Shown here: piece by piece, positions 1-14,600 of the stretch
Layout: the number at the start of each line of letters is the position of its first letter
Numbering within the stretch: the stretch's first letter is position 1
Source of the DNA: Anomaloglossus baeobatrachus
Lineage: Eukaryota; Chordata; Amphibia; Anura; Aromobatidae
Direction: 5' to 3'
NCBI RefSeq assembly: GCF_048569485.1
Contig: NC_134354.1
Span: forward strand, 447,291,786-447,355,785
DNA length: 64,000 bases
Position numbers and translations under genes: made by a program
The notes under the pieces: model-generated
What the model saw: the letters and a program-made list of their open reading frames with translations, nothing else
What the model was told of the DNA's origin: nothing
Databases searched by the model: none

Positions 1-123
1 GAGGACAGTGACTGCCATTCCCCATCCTTGGCTGTGAGGACAGCGACTGCCATCACCCAGCTGTGGCTGTGAGGATGGTGACTGCCATCACCCAGTCGTG
101 GCTGTGAGGACAGTGACTGCTAT
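1..123. repeat. 35-bp minisatellite, left segment
   Basis: About three and a half units of the same 35-bp repeat that fills 1180-24260. The variants seen here (a CCATCCTTGG unit followed by an ACAGCGACTGCC unit) recur in the same order near 2880-2970 and 15820-15900. This piece is therefore an ordinary part of the large array, cut off from it by the LTR at 124-1175. The array probably continues beyond the left edge of the window. Confidence 0.95.
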
Positions 124-1175
124 TGTAGCGCCCCTGAGCCATCAGAAGCTACTGGGAACTGCATCCTGTCAAAGATGCAGGGCCTACCCCCAGGAACCAA
201 GAAGTCCAGTGCCGGTAACACCAAAACATTCATACAATTCCTGTTTTCTCCCCCCCAAAACTGGTGACGGCCTAGGGTTGCACCCAATGGATGACCACCT
301 AGGGGTGGAACCGATCCAGTACACTAGACGACAACCAGGGAGGAGGGGCCAGACAGTCAGTAAGTAAGTGGAAGGAGACGGATGTAACGGTACTGACGGA
401 AGAGTGTTGCAGTGACCTGTCAGGCTCAGGTGTGTGGTTGCCGAAGACGTATGGTGGAGTAGCACCCGCGGGGTGCAGAGCCCTAGGTCAGGAAAACGCT
501 CCAGGCAGACATGATAAAATCTACATGGTGAGGGGACCATCCAGGACCTCACCGACCTAAAAGTTCGGGGCACAGCAGTGACGGGAGAACCAGGAACAGA
601 CAACCAACCTAACAGGGTTCAAACTGCCTGCCGTACGGACTAAGACTGAAAAACAACCAGGAGGGGAACCCCAGACGCTCCAAGCCACAGGAATCCATCA
701 ACCAGAGACAGGTGCAGGCGAAGAAAGCCACCAGGTCACCACAACAGCACTGGAACTAAGGGGACCAGTGGTGAGGACCAGCCTCCATCGGGTTGCAAGC
801 AATAACAACGCTGTGAGTAAAGAACCAGTTACACTGCAATCCCTTGTGTGGCGTACCTTCTTTCTGTGCCCAGTGTTATCAACAGACCTCAACAACAAAC
901 ACCATCATCTATCCCCTGGGGCCTGGCCCTACTTGTGGAGGGCCCAACATCCAGGCTGCCATTAACATCAGCAGAAACTGTGAAGCGGCGGCCCCATCTA
1001 AATAGCCACAACCCACAAGTGGTGTCACAACAAAAACTTTATTATTATTCCCCTGTACATAATCCCTTTTTTAAGCGACCCCCAGGGTCACAGAACCGGG
1101 CAACGGCCACCCAGTGAACTGTCCCAGTAAATAAACTGCCCGGAACCGAGTACCCCAAAGACCTGGGGTGCGTCA
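124..1175 (+). mobile_element. Solo LTR, probably Ty3/Gypsy-type, inserted in the minisatellite
   Basis: A 1,052-bp block interrupts the 35-bp array cleanly. It begins TGTAGCGCCC, ends GGTGCGTCA (TG...CA), and is flanked by ctat (120-123) and cgat (1176-1179), a likely 4-bp target duplication with one difference. An AATAAA signal lies near 1126, close to the right end. No internal gag/pol region is present, so it looks like a solo LTR left by LTR-LTR recombination. It shares its TGT-GCGCCC start and a GTGGTGTCACAAC stretch with the minus-strand LTR at 36208-37403, so the two may be distant relatives. The Ty3/Gypsy assignment is inferred from similarity to LTRs I recall from frogs. The diverged flanks suggest moderate age. 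Confidence 0.65.
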
Positions 1176-4100
1176 CGATTCCCCATCCGTGGCTGTGAGG
1201 ACGGTGATTGCCATCAGTCACCCAGCCATGGATGTCAGGACAGTGACTGCGAAACACCCAGCCGTGGCGGTGAGGACGGTGACTGCCATCACCCAGCTAT
1301 GGAAGTCAGGACAGTGACTGCGAAACACCCAGCCTTGGCTATGAGGACGGTGACTGCGAAACTCCCAGCTGTGGCGGTGAGGACGGTGACTGCCATTCCC
1401 CAGCCGTGACTGTGAGGACGGTGACTGCCATTCCCCAACCTTGGCTGTGAGGACGGTGACTGCCATCACCCAGCCTTGGCTGTGAGGACGGTGACTGCCA
1501 TTCCCCAGCCTTGGCTGTGAGGACAGTGACTGCCATTCCCCAGCCGTGGCTGTGAGGACGGTGACTGCCATTCCCCAGCCGTGGCTGTGAGGACGGTGAC
1601 TGCCATTCCCCAGCCGTGGCTGTGAGGACGGTGACTGCCATTCCCCAGCCTTGGCTGTGAGGACGGTGACTGCCATTCCCCAGCCGTGGCTGTGAGGACG
1701 GTGACTGCCATTCCCCAGCTGTGACTGTGAGGACGGTGACTGCCATTCCCCAGCCTTGACTGTGAGGACGGTGACTGCCATCACCCAGCCTTGGCTGTGA
1801 GGACGGTGACTGCCATTCCCCAGCCTTGGCTGTGAGGATGGTGACTGCTATTCCCCAGCCGTGGCTGTGAGGATGGTGACTGCCATTCCCCAGCCGTGAC
1901 TGTGAGGACGGTGACTGCCAATTCCCCAGCCTTGGCTGTGAGGACGGTGACTGCCATCACCCAGCCTTGGCTGTGAGGACGGTGACTGCTATTCCCCAGC
2001 CGTGGCTGTGAGGATGGTGACTGCCATTCCCCAGCCGTGGCTGTGAGGACGGTGACTGCCATTCCCCAGCTGTGACTGTGAGGACGGTGACTGCCAATGC
2101 CCCAGCCGTGGCTGTGAGGACGGTGACTGCCATCACCCAGCCTTGGCTGTGAGGACGGTGACTGCTATTCCCCAGCCGTGGCTGTGAGGATGGTGACTGC
2201 CATTCCCCAGCCGTGGCTGTGAGGACAGTGACTGCCATTCCCCAGCCTTGACTGTGAGGACGGTGACTGCCATTCCCCAGCTGTGACTGTGAGGACGGTG
2301 ACTGCCATTCCCCAGCCTTGGCTGTGAGGACGGTGACTGCCATTCCCCAGCCTTGGCTGTGAGGACGGTGACTGCCATCACCCAGCCTTGGCTGTGAGGA
2401 CGGTGACTGCTATTCCCCAGCCGTGGCTGTGAGGATGGTGACTGCCATTCCCCAGCCGTGACTGTGAGGACAGTGACTGCCATTCCCCAGCCTTGGCTGT
2501 GAGGACGGTGACTGCCATTCCCCAGCTGTGACTGTGAGGACGGTGACTGCTATTCCCCAGCCTTGGCTGTGAGGACGGTGACTGCCAATTCCCCAGCCGT
2601 GGCTGTGAGGACGGTGACTGCTATTCCCCAGTCGTGGCTGTGAGGATGGTGACTGCCATTCTCCAGCCTTGGCTGTGAGGACGGTGACTGCCATCACCCA
2701 GCCTTGGCTGTGAGGACGGTGACTGCCATTCCCCAACCGTGGCTGTGAGGACGGTGACTGCCATTCCCCAGCCTTGGCTGTGAGGACGGTGACTGCCATC
2801 ACCCAGCCATGGCTGTCAGGACGGTGACTGCCATTCCCCAGCTGCTGCTGTGAGGACGTTGACTGCCATCACCCAGCTGTGGCTGTGAGGACAGTGACTG
2901 CCATTCCCCATCCTTGGCTGTGAGGACAGCGACTGCCATCACCCAGCTGTGGCTGTGAGGATGGTGACTGCCATCACCCAGCCGTGGCTGTGAGGACGGT
3001 GACTGCCATTCTCCAGCCGTGGCTGTGAGGACGGTGACTGCCATTCCCCAGCCATGGCTGTGAGGACGGTGACTGCCATTCCCCAGCCTTGGCTGTGAGG
3101 ACGGTGACTGCCATCACCCAGCCTTGGCTGTGAGGACGGTGACTGCCATTCCCCAGCCTTGGCTGTGAGGACGGTGACTGCCATTCCCCAGCCTTGGCTG
3201 TGAGGACGGTGACTGCCATCACCCAGCCTTGGCTGTGAGGACGGTGACTGCCATTCCCCAGCCGTGGCTGTGAGGATGGTGACTGCCATTCCCCAGCCGT
3301 GGCTGTGAGGACAGTGACTGCCATTCCCCAGCCTTGGCTGTGAGGACGGTGACTGCCATTCCCCAGCTGTGACTGTGAGGACGGTGACTGCCAATTCCCC
3401 AGCCTTGGCTGCGAGGACGGTGACTGCCATCACCCAGCCTTGGCTGTGAGGACGGTGACTGCTATTCCCCAGCCGTGGCTGTGAGGATGGTGACTGCCAT
3501 TCCCCAGCCGTGGCTGTGAGGACAGTGACTGCCATTCCCCAGCTGTGACTGTGAGGACGGTGACTGCCATTCCCCAGCCTTGACTGTGAGGACGGTGACT
3601 GCCATTCCCCAGCTGTGACTGTGAGGACGGTGACTGCCATTCCCCAGCCTTGGCTGTGAGGACGGTGACTGCCATTCCCCAGCCTTGGCTGTGAGGACGG
3701 TGACTGCCATCACCCAGCCTTGGCTGTGAGGACGGTGACTGCTATTCCCCAGCCGTGGCTGTGAGGATGGTGACTGCCATTCCCCAGCCGTGACTGTGAG
3801 GACAGTGACTGCCATTCCCCAGCCTTGGCTGTGAGGACGGTGACTGCCATTCCCCAGCTGTGACTGTGAGGACGGTGACTGCTATTCCCCAGCCTTGGCT
3901 GTGAGGACGGTGACTGCCAATTCCCCAGCCGTGGCTGTGAGGACGGTGACTGCTATTCCCCAGCCGTGGCTGTGAGGATGGTGACTGCCATCACCCAGCT
4001 GTGGCTGTGAGGACAGTGACTGCCATTCCCCATCCTTGGCTGTGAGGACAGCGACTGCCATTCCCCAGCTGTGGCTGTGAGGATGGTGACTGCCATCACC

Positions 4101-7100
4101 CAGCCGTAGCTGTGAGGACGGTGACTGCCATTCTCCAGCCGTGGCTGTGAGGACGGTGACTGCCATTCCCCAGCCATGGCTGTGAGGACGGTGACTGCCA
4201 TTCCCCAGCCTTGGCTGTGAGGACGGTGACTGCCATCACCCAGCCTTGGCTGTGAGGACGGTGACTGCCATTCCCCAGCCTTGGCTGTGAGGACGGTGAC
4301 TGCCATTCCCCAGCCTTGGCTGTGAGGACGGTGACTGCCATCACCCAGCCTTGGCTGTGAGGACGGTGACTGCCATTCCCCAGCCGTGGCTGTGAGGATG
4401 GTGACTGCCATTCCCCAGCCGTGGCTGTGAGGACAGTGACTGCCATTCCCCAGCCTTGGCTGTGAGGACGGTGACTGCCATTCCCCAGCTGTGACTGTGA
4501 GGACGGTGACTTCCAATTCCCCAGCCTTGACTGCGAGGACGGTGACTGCCATCACCCAGCCTTGGCTGTGAGGACGGTGACTGCTATTCCCCAGCCGTGG
4601 CTGTGAGGATGGTGACTGCCATTCCCCAGCCGTGGCTGTGAGGACGGTGACTGCCATTCCCCAGCTGTGACTGTGAGGACGGTGACTGCCATTCCCCAGC
4701 CTTGACTGTAAGGACGGTGACTGCCATCACCCAGCCTTGGCTGTGAGGACGGTGACTGCCATTCCCCAGCCTTGGCTGTGAGGACGGTGACTGCAATTCC
4801 CCAGCCTTGGCTGTGAGGACGGTGACTGCCATCACCCAGCCTTGGCTGTGAGGACGGTGACTGCCATTCCCCAGCCGTGGCTGTGAGGATGGTGACTGCC
4901 ATTCCCCAGCCGTGGCTGTGAGGACAGTGACTGCCATTCCCCAGCCTTGGCTGTGAGGACGGTGACTGCCATTCCCCAGCTGTGACTGTGAGGACGGTGA
5001 CTGCCAATTCCCCAGCCTTGGCTGCGAGGACGGTGACTGCCATCACCCAGCCTTGGCTGTGAGGACGGTGACTGCTATTCCCCAGCCGTGGCTGTGAGGA
5101 TGGTGACTGCCATTTACCAGCCGTGGCTGTGAGGACGGTGACTGCCATTCCCCAGCTGTGACTGTGAGGACGGTGACTGCCATTCCCCAGCCTTGACTGT
5201 GAGGACGGTGACTGCCATTCCCCAGCTGTGACTGTGAGGACGGTGACTGCCATTCCCCAGCCTTGGCTGTGAGGACTGTGACTGCCATTCCCCAGCCTTG
5301 GCTGTGAGGACGGTGACTGCCATCACCCAGCCTTGGCTGTGAGGACGGTGACTGCTATTCCCCAGCCGTGGCTGTGAGGATGGTGACTGCCATTCCCCAG
5401 CCGTGACTGTGAGGACAGTGACTGCCATTCCCCAGCCTTGGCTGTGAGGACGGTGACTGCCATTCCCCAGCTGTGACAGTGAGGACGGTGACTGCTATTC
5501 CCCAGCCTTGGCTGTGAGGACGGTGACTGCCAATTCCCCAGCCATGGCTGTGAGGACGGTGACTGCCATCACCCAGCCTTGGCTGTGAGGACGATGACTG
5601 CCAATTCCCCAGCCTTGGCTGCGAGGACGGTGACTGCCATCACCCAGCCGTGGCTGTGAGGATGGTGACTGACATTCCCCAGCCGTGGCTGTGAGGACAG
5701 TGACTGCCATTCCCCAGCCTTGGCTGTGAGGACGGTGACTGCCATTCCCCAGCTGTGACTGTGAGGACGGTGACTGCCATTCCCCAGCCTTGGCTGTGAG
5801 GACGGTGACTGCCAATTCCCCAGCCTTGGCTGTGAGGACGGTGACTGCCATCACCCAGCCTTGGCTGTGAGGACGGTGACTGCTATTCCCCAGCCGTGGC
5901 TGTGAGGACGGTGACTGCCATTCCCCAGCCGTGGCTGTGAGGACGGTGACTGCCATTCCCCAGCCTTGGCTGTGAGGACGGTGACTGCTATTCCCCAGCC
6001 GTGGCTGTGAGGACAGTGACTGCCATTCCCCAGCCGTGGCTGTGAGGACGGTGACTGCCATTCCCCAGCCATGGCTGTGAGGACGGTGACTGCCATTCCC
6101 CTGCCTTGGCTGTGAGGACGGTGACTGCCATCACCCAGCCTTGGCTGTGAGGACGGTGACTGCCATTCCCCAGCCTTGGCTGTGAGGACGGTGACTGCTA
6201 TTCCCCAGCCGTGGCTGTGAGGACGGTGACTGCCATTCCCCAGCCGTGGCTGTGAGGACAGTGACTGCCATTCCCCAGCCTTGGCTGTGAGGACGGTGAC
6301 TGCCATTCCCCAGCCGTGGCTGTGAGGACGGTGACTGCCATTCCCCAGCCCTGGCTGTGAGGACGGTGACTGCTATTCCCCAGCCGTGGCTGTGAGGACG
6401 GTGACTGCCATTCCCCAGCCGTGGCTGTGAGGACAGTGACTGCCATCACCCAGCTTTGGCTGTGAGGACGGTGACTGACATTCCCCAGCCATGACTGTGA
6501 GGACGGTGACTGCCATTCCCCAGCCTTGGCTGTGAGGACGGTGACTGCCATCACCCAGCCTTGGCTGTGAGGACGGTGACTGCCATTCCCCAGCCTTGGC
6601 TGTGAGGACGGTGACTGCTATATCCCAGCCGTGGCTGTGAGGACGGTGACTGCCATTCCCCAGCTGTGACTGTGAGGACGGTGACTGCCATTCCCCAGCC
6701 TTGGCTGTGAGGACGGTGACTGCCAATTCCCCAGCCTTGGCTGTGAGGACGGTGACTGCCATCACCCAGCCTTGGCTGTGAGGACGGTGACTGCTATTCC
6801 CCAGCCGTGGCTGTGAGGACGGTGACTGCCATTCCCCAGCCGTGGCTGTGAGGACGGTGACTGCCATTCCCCAGCCTTGGCTGTGAGGACGGTGACTGCT
6901 ATTCCCCAGCCGTGGCTGTGAGGACAGTGACTGCCATTCCCCAGCCGTGGCTGTGAGGACGGTGACTGCCATTCCCCAGCCATGGCTGTGAGGACGGTGA
7001 CTGCCATTCCCCAGCCTTGGCTGTGAGGACGGTGACTGCCATCACCCAGCCTTGGCTGTGAGGACGGTGACTGCCATTCCCCAGCCTTGGCTGTGAGGAC

Positions 7101-10100
7101 GGTGACTGCTATTCCCCAGCCGTGGCTGTGAGGATGGTGACTGCCATTCCCCAGCCTTGGCTGTGAGGACGGTGACTGCCATTCCCCAGCTGTGACTGTG
7201 AGGACGGTGACTGCCAATGCCCCAGCCGTGGCTGTGAGGACGGTGACTGCCATCACCCAGCCTTGGCTGTGAGGACGGTGACTGCTATTCCCCAGCCGTG
7301 GCTGTGAGGATGGTGACTGCCATTCCCCAGCCAAGGCTGTGAGGACAGTGACTGCCATTCCCCAGCCTTGACTGTGAGGACGGTGACTGCCATTCCCCAG
7401 CTGTGACTGTGAGGACGGTGACTGCCATTCCCCAGCCTTGGCTGTGAGGACGGTGACTGCCATTCCCCAGCCTTGGCTGTGAGGACGGTGACTGCTATTC
7501 CCCAGCCGTGGCTGTGAGGATGGTGACTGCCATTCCCCAGCCGTGACTGTGAGGACAGTGACTGCCATTCCCCAGCCTTGGCTGTGAGGACGGTGACTGC
7601 TATTCCCCAGCCGTGGCTGTGAGGACGGTGACTGCCATTCCCCAGCCGTGGCTGTGAGGACGGTGACTGCCATTCCCCAGCCTTGGCTGTGAGGACGGTG
7701 ACTGCCATCACCCAGCTGTGACAGTGAGGACGGTGACTGCTATTCCCCAGCCTTGGCTGTGAGGACGGTGACTGCCAATTCCCCAGCCATGGCTGTGAGG
7801 ACGGTGACTGCCATCACCCAGCCTTGGCTGTGAGGACGATGACTACCAATTCCCCAGCCTTGGCTGCGAGGACGGTGACTGCCATCACCCAGCCGTGGCT
7901 GTGAGGATGGTGACTGACATTCCCCAGCCGTGGCTGTGAGGACAGCGACTGCCATTCCCCAGCCTTGGCTGTGAGGACGGTGACTGCCATTCCCCAGCTG
8001 TGACTGTGAGGACGGTGACTGCCATTCCCCAGCCTTGGCTGTGAGGACGGTGACTGCCAATTCCCCAGCCTTGGCTGTGAGGACGGTGACTGCCATCACC
8101 CAGCCTTGGCTGTGAGGAAGGTGACTGCTATTCCCCAGCCGTGGCTGTGAGGACGGTGACTGCCATTCCCCAGCCGTGGCTGTGAGGACGGTGACTGCCA
8201 TTCCCCAGCCTTGGCTGTGAGGACGGTGACTGCTATTCCCCAGCCGTGGCTGTGAGGACAGTGACTGCCATTCCCCAGCCGTGGCTGTGAGGACGGTGAC
8301 TGCCATTCCCCAGCCATGGCTGTGAGGACGGTGACTGCCATTCCCCAGCCTTGGCTGTGAGGATGGTGACTGCCATCACCCAGCCTTGGCTGTGAGGACG
8401 GTGACTGCCATTCCCCAGCCTTGGCTGTGAGGACGGTGACTGCTATTCCCCAGCCGTGGCTGTGAGGACGGTGACTGCCATTCCCCAGCCGTGGCTGTGA
8501 GGACGGTGACTGCCATTCCCCAGCCTTGGCTGTGAGGACGGTGACTGCCATTCCCCAGCCGTGGCTGTGAGGACGGTGACTGCCATTCCCCAGCCCTGGC
8601 TGTGAGGACGGTGACTGCTATTCCCCAGCCGTGGCTGTGAGGACGGTGACTGCCATTCCCCAGCCGTGGCTGTGAGGACGGTGACTGCCATCACCCAGCC
8701 TTGGCTGTGAGGACGGTGACTGCCATTCCCCAGCCTTGGCTGTGAGGACGGTGACTGCTATCCCCAGCCGTGGCTGTGAGGATGGTGACTGCCATTCCCC
8801 AGCCTTGGCTGTGAGGACGGTGACTGCCATTCCCCAGCTGTGACTGTGAGGACGGTGACTGCCAATGCCCCAGCCGTGGCTGTGAGGACGGTGACTGCCA
8901 TCACCCAGCCTTGGCTGTGAGGACGGTGACTGCTATTCCCCAGCCGTGGCTGTGAGGATGGTGACTGCCATTCCCCAGCCAAGGCTGTGAGGACAGTGAC
9001 TGCCATTCCCCAGCCTTGACTGTGAGGACGGTGACTGCCATTCCCCAGCTGTGACTGTGAGGACGGTGACTGCCATTCCCCAGCCTTGGCTGTGAGGACG
9101 GTGACTGCCATTCCCCAGCCTTGGCTGTGAGGACGGTGACTGCTATTCCCCAGCCGTGGCTGTGAGGATGGTGACTGCCATTCCCCAGCCGTGACTGTGA
9201 GGACAGTGACTGCCATTCCCCAGCCTTGGCTGTGAGGACGGTGACTGCTATTCCCCAGCCGTGGCTGTGAGGACGGTGACTGCCATTCCCCAGCCTTGGC
9301 TGTGAGGACGGTGACTGCCATTCCCCAGCCTTGGCTGTGAGGACAGTGACTGCTATTCCCCAGCCGTGGCTGTGAGGATGGTGACTGCCATTCCCCAGCC
9401 GTGACTGTGAGGACAGTGACTGCCATTCCCCAGCCTTGGCTGTGAGGACGGTGACTGCTATTCCCCAGCCGTGGCTGTGAGGACGGTGACTGCCATTCCC
9501 CAGCCGTGGCTGTGAGGACGGTGACTGCCATTCCCCAGCCTTGGCTGTGAGGACGGTGACTGCCATCACCCAGCTGTGACAGTGAGGACGGTGACTGCTA
9601 TTCCCCAGCCTTGGCTGTGAGGACGGTGACTGCCAATTCCCCAGCCATGGCTGTGAGGACGGTAACTGCCATCACCCAGCCTTGGCTGTGAGGACGATGA
9701 CTACCAATTCCCCAGCCTTGGCTGCGAGGACGGTGACTGCCATCACCCAGCCGTGGCTGTGAGGATGGTGACTGACATTCCCCAGCCGTGGCTGTGAGGA
9801 CAGTGACTGCCATTCCCCAGCCTTGGCTGTGAGGACGGTGACTGCCATTCCCCAGCTGTGACTGTGAGGACGGTGACTGCCATTCCCCAGCCTTGGCTGT
9901 GAGGACGGTGACTGCCAATTCCCCAGCCTTGGCTGTGAGGACGGTGACTGCCATCACCCAGCCATGGCTGTGAGGACGGTGACTGCTATTCCCCAGCCGT
10001 GGCTGTGAGGACGGTGACTGCCATTCCCCAGCCGTGGCTGTGAGGACGGTGACTGCCATTCCCCAGCCTTGTCTGTGAGGACGGTGACTGCTATTCCCCA

Positions 10101-11639
10101 GCCGTGGCTGTGAGGACAGTGACTGCCATTCCCCAGCCGTGGCTGTGAGGACGGTGACTGACATTCCCCAGCCATGACTGTGAGGACGGTGACTGCCATT
10201 CCCCAGCCTTGGCTGTGAGGACGGTGACTGCCATCACCCAGCCTTGGCTGTGAGGACGGTGACTGCCATTCCCCAGCCTTGGCTGTGAGGACGGTGACTG
10301 CTATTCCCCAGCCGTGGCTGTGAGGACGGTGACTGCCATTCCCCAGCTGTGACTGTGAGGACGGTGACTGCCATTCCCCAGCCTTGGCTGTGAGGACGGT
10401 GACTGCTATTCCCCAGCCGTGGCTGTGAGGATGGTGACTGCCATTCCCCAGCCTTGGCTGTGAGGACGGTGACTGCCATTCCCCAGCTGTGACTGTGAGG
10501 ACGGTGACTGCCAATGCCCCAGCCGTGGCTGTGAGGACGGTGACTGCCATCACCCAGCCTTGGCTGTGAGGACGGTGACTGCTATTCCCCAGCCGTGGCT
10601 GTGAGGATGGTGACTGCCATTCCCCAGCCAAGGCTGTGAGGACAGTGACTGCCATTCCCCAGCCTTGACTGTGAGGACGGTGACTGCCATTCCCCAGCTG
10701 TGACTGTGAGGACGGTGACTGCCATTCCCCAGCCTTGGCTGTGAGGACGGTGACTGCCATTCCCCAGCCTTGGCTGTGAGGACGGTGACTGCTATTCCCC
10801 AGCCGTGGCTGTGAGGATGGTGACTGCCATTCCCCAGCCGTGACTGTGAGGACAGTGACTGCCATTCCCCAGCCTTGGCTGTGAGGACGGTGACTGCTAT
10901 TCCCCAGCCGTGGCTGTGAGGACGGTGACTGCCATTCCCCAGCCTTGGCTGTGAGGACGGTGACTGCCATTCCCCAGCCTTGGCTGTGAGGACAGTGACT
11001 GCTATTCCCAGCCGTGGCTGTGAGGATGGTGACTGCCATTCCCCAGCCGTGACTGTGAGGACAGTGACTGCCATTCCCCAGCCTTGGCTGTGAGGACGGT
11101 GACTGCTATTCCCCAGCCGTGGCTGTGAGGACGGTGACTGCCATTCCCCAGCCGTGGCTGTGAGGACGGTGACTGCCATTCCCCAGCCTTGGCTGTGAGG
11201 ACGGTGACTGCCATCACCCAGCTGTGACAGTGAGGACGGTGACTGCTATTCCCCAGCCTTGGCTGTGAGGACGGTGACTGCCAATTCCCCAGCCATGGCT
11301 GTGAGGACGGTAACTGCCATCACCCAGCCTTGGCTGTGAGGACGATGACTACCAATTCCCCAGCCTTGGCTGCGAGGACGGTGACTTGCCATCACCCAGC
11401 CGTGGCTGTGAGGATGGTGACTGACATTCCCCAGCCGTGGCTGTGAGGACAGTGACTGCCATTCCCCAGCCTTGGCTGTGAGGACGGTGACTGCCATTCC
11501 CCAGCTGTGACTGTGAGGACGGTGACTGCCATTCCCCAGCCTTGGCTGTGAGGACGGTGACTGCCAATTCCCCAGCCTTGGCTGTGAGGACGGTGACTGC
11601 CATCACCCAGCCATGGCTGTGAGGACGGTGACTGCTATT

Positions 11640-14600
11640 CCCCAGCCGTGGCTGTGAGGACGGTGACTGCCATTCCCAGCCGTGGCTGTGAGGACGGTGA
11701 CTGCCATTCCCCAGCCTTGTCTGTGAGGACGGTGACTGCTATTCCCCAGCCGTGGCTGTGAGGACAGTGACTGCCATTCCCCAGCCGTGGCTGTGAGGAC
11801 GGTGACTGACATTCCCCAGCCATGACTGTGAGGACGTGACTGCCATTCCCCAGCCTTGGCTGTGAGGACGGTGACTGCCATCACCCAGCCTTGGCTGTGA
11901 GGACGGTGACTGCCATTCCCAGCCAGCTTGGCTGTGAGGACGGTGACTGCTATTCCCCAGCCGTGGCTGTGAGGACGGTGACTGCCATTCCCCAGCTGTG
12001 ACTGTGAGGACGGTGACTGCCATTCCCCAGCCTTGGCTGTGAGGACGGTGACTGCCCAATTCCCCAGCCTTGGCTGTGAGGACGGTGACTGCCATCACCC
12101 AGCCTTGGCTGTGAGGACGGTGACTGCTATTCCCCAGCCGTGGCTGTGAGGACGGTGACTGCCATTCCCAGCCGTGGCTGTGAGGACGGTGACTGCCATT
12201 CCCCAGCCTTGCTGTGAGGACGGTGACTGCTATTCCCCAGCCGTGGCTGTGAGGACAGTGACTGCCATTCCCCAGCCGTGCTGTGAGGACGGTGACTGCA
12301 TTCCCCAGCCATGGCTGTGAGGACGGTGACTGCCATTCCCCAGCCTTGGCTGTGAGGACGGTGACTGCCATCACCCAGCCTTGGCTGTGAGGACGGTGAC
12401 TGCCATTCCCCAGCCTTGGCTGTGAGGACGGTGACTGCTATTCCCCAGCCGTGGCTGTGAGATGGTGACTGCCATTCCCAGCCTTGGCTGTGAGGACGGT
12501 GACTGCCATTCCCAGCTGTGACTGTGAGGACGGTGACTGCCAATGCCACAGCCGTGGCTGTGAGGACGGTGACTGCCATCACCCAGCCTTGGCTGTGAGG
12601 ACGGTGACTGCTATTCCCCAGCCGTGGCTGTGAGGATGGTGACTGCCATTCCCCAGCCAAGGCTGTGAGGACAGTGACTGCCATTCCCCAGCCTTGACTG
12701 TGAGGACGGTGACCTGCCATTCCCCAGCTGTGACTGTGAGGACGGTGACTGCCATTCCCCAGCCTTGGCTGTGAGGACGGTGACTGCCATTCCCCAGCCT
12801 TGGCTGTGAGGACGGTGACTGCCATCACCCAGCTTGGCTGTGAGGACGGTGACTGCTATTCCCCAGCCGTGGCTGTGAGGATGGTGACTGCCATTCCCCA
12901 GCCGTGACTGTGAGGACAGTGACTGCCATTCCCCAGCCTTGGCTGTGAGGACGGTGACTGCCATAACCCAGCTGTGACTGTGAGGACGGTGACTGCTATT
13001 CCCCAGCCTTGGCTGTGAGGACGGTGACTGCCAATTCCCCAGCCGTGGCTGTGAGGACGGTGACTGCTATTCCCAGCCGTGGCTATGAGGATGGTGACTG
13101 CCATTCTCCAGCCTTGGCTGTGAGGACGGTGACTGCCATCACCCAGCCTTGGCTGTGAGGACGGTGACTGCCATTCCCCAACCGTGGCTGTGAGGACGGT
13201 GACTGCCATTCCCCAGCCTTGGCTGTGAGGACGGTGACTGCCATCACCCAGCCATGGCTGTCAGGACGGTGACTGCCATTCCCCAGCTGCTGCTGTGAGG
13301 ACGTTGACTGCCATCACCCAGCATGGCTGTCAGGACGGTGACTGCCATTCCCCAGCTGCTGCGTGAGGACGGTGACTGCCATCACCCAGCCTTGGCTGTG
13401 AGGACGATGACTGCCAATTCCCCAGCCTTGGCTGCGAGGACGGTGACTGCCATCACCCAGCCGTGGCTGTGAGGATGGTGACTGACATTCCCCAGCCGTG
13501 GCTGTGAGGACAGTGACTGCCATTCCCCAGCCTTGGCTGTGAGGACGGTGACTGCCATTCCCCAGCTGTGACTGTGAGGACGGTGACTGCCATTCCCCAG
13601 CCTTGGCTGTGAGGACGGTGACTGCCAATTCCCCAGCCTTGGCTGTGAGGACGGTGACTGCCATCACCCAGCCTTGGCTGTGAGGACGGTGACTGCTATT
13701 CCCCAGCCGTGGCTGTGAGGACGGTGACTGCCATTCCCCAGCCGTGGCTGTGAGGACGGTGACTGCCATTCCCCAGCCTTGGCTGTGAGGACGGTGACTG
13801 CTATTCCCCAGCCGTGGCTGTGAGGACAGTGACTGCCATTCCCAGCCGTGGCTGTGAGGACGGTGACTGCCATTCCCCAGCCATGGCTGTGAGGACGGTG
13901 ACTGCCATTCCCCAGCCTTGGCTGTGAGGACGGTGACTGCCATCACCCAGCCTTGGCTGTGAGGATGGTGACTGCCATTCCCAGCCTTGGCTGTGAGGAC
14001 GGTGACTGCTATTCCCCAGCCGTGGCTGTGAGGACGGTGACTGCCATTCCCCAGCCGTGGCTGTGAGGACGGTGACTGCCATTCCCAGCCTTGGCTGTGA
14101 GGACGGTGACTGCCATTCCCCAGCCGTGGCTGTGAGGACGGTGACTGCCATTCCCCAGCCCTGGCTGTGAGGACGGTGACTGCTATTCCCCAGCCGTGGC
14201 TGTGAGGACGGTGACTGCCATTCCCCAGCCGTGGCTGTGAGACAGTGACTGCCATCACCCAGCTTTGGCTGTGAGGACGGTGACTGACATTCCCAGCCAT
14301 GACTGTGAGGACGGTGACTGCCATTCCCCAGCCTTGGCTGTGAGGACGGTGACTGCTATCACCCAGCCTTGGCTGTGAGGACGGTGACTGCCATTCCCCA
14401 GCCTTGGCTGTGAGGACGGTGACTGCTATTCCCCAGCCGTGGCTGTGAGGACGGTGACTGCCATTCCTTAGCTGTGACTGTGAGGACGGTGACTGCCATT
14501 CCCCAGCCTTGGCTGTGAGGACGGTGACTGCCATTTCCCCAGCCTTGGCTGTGAGGACGGTGACTGCCATCACCCAGCCTTGGCTGTGAGGACGGTGACT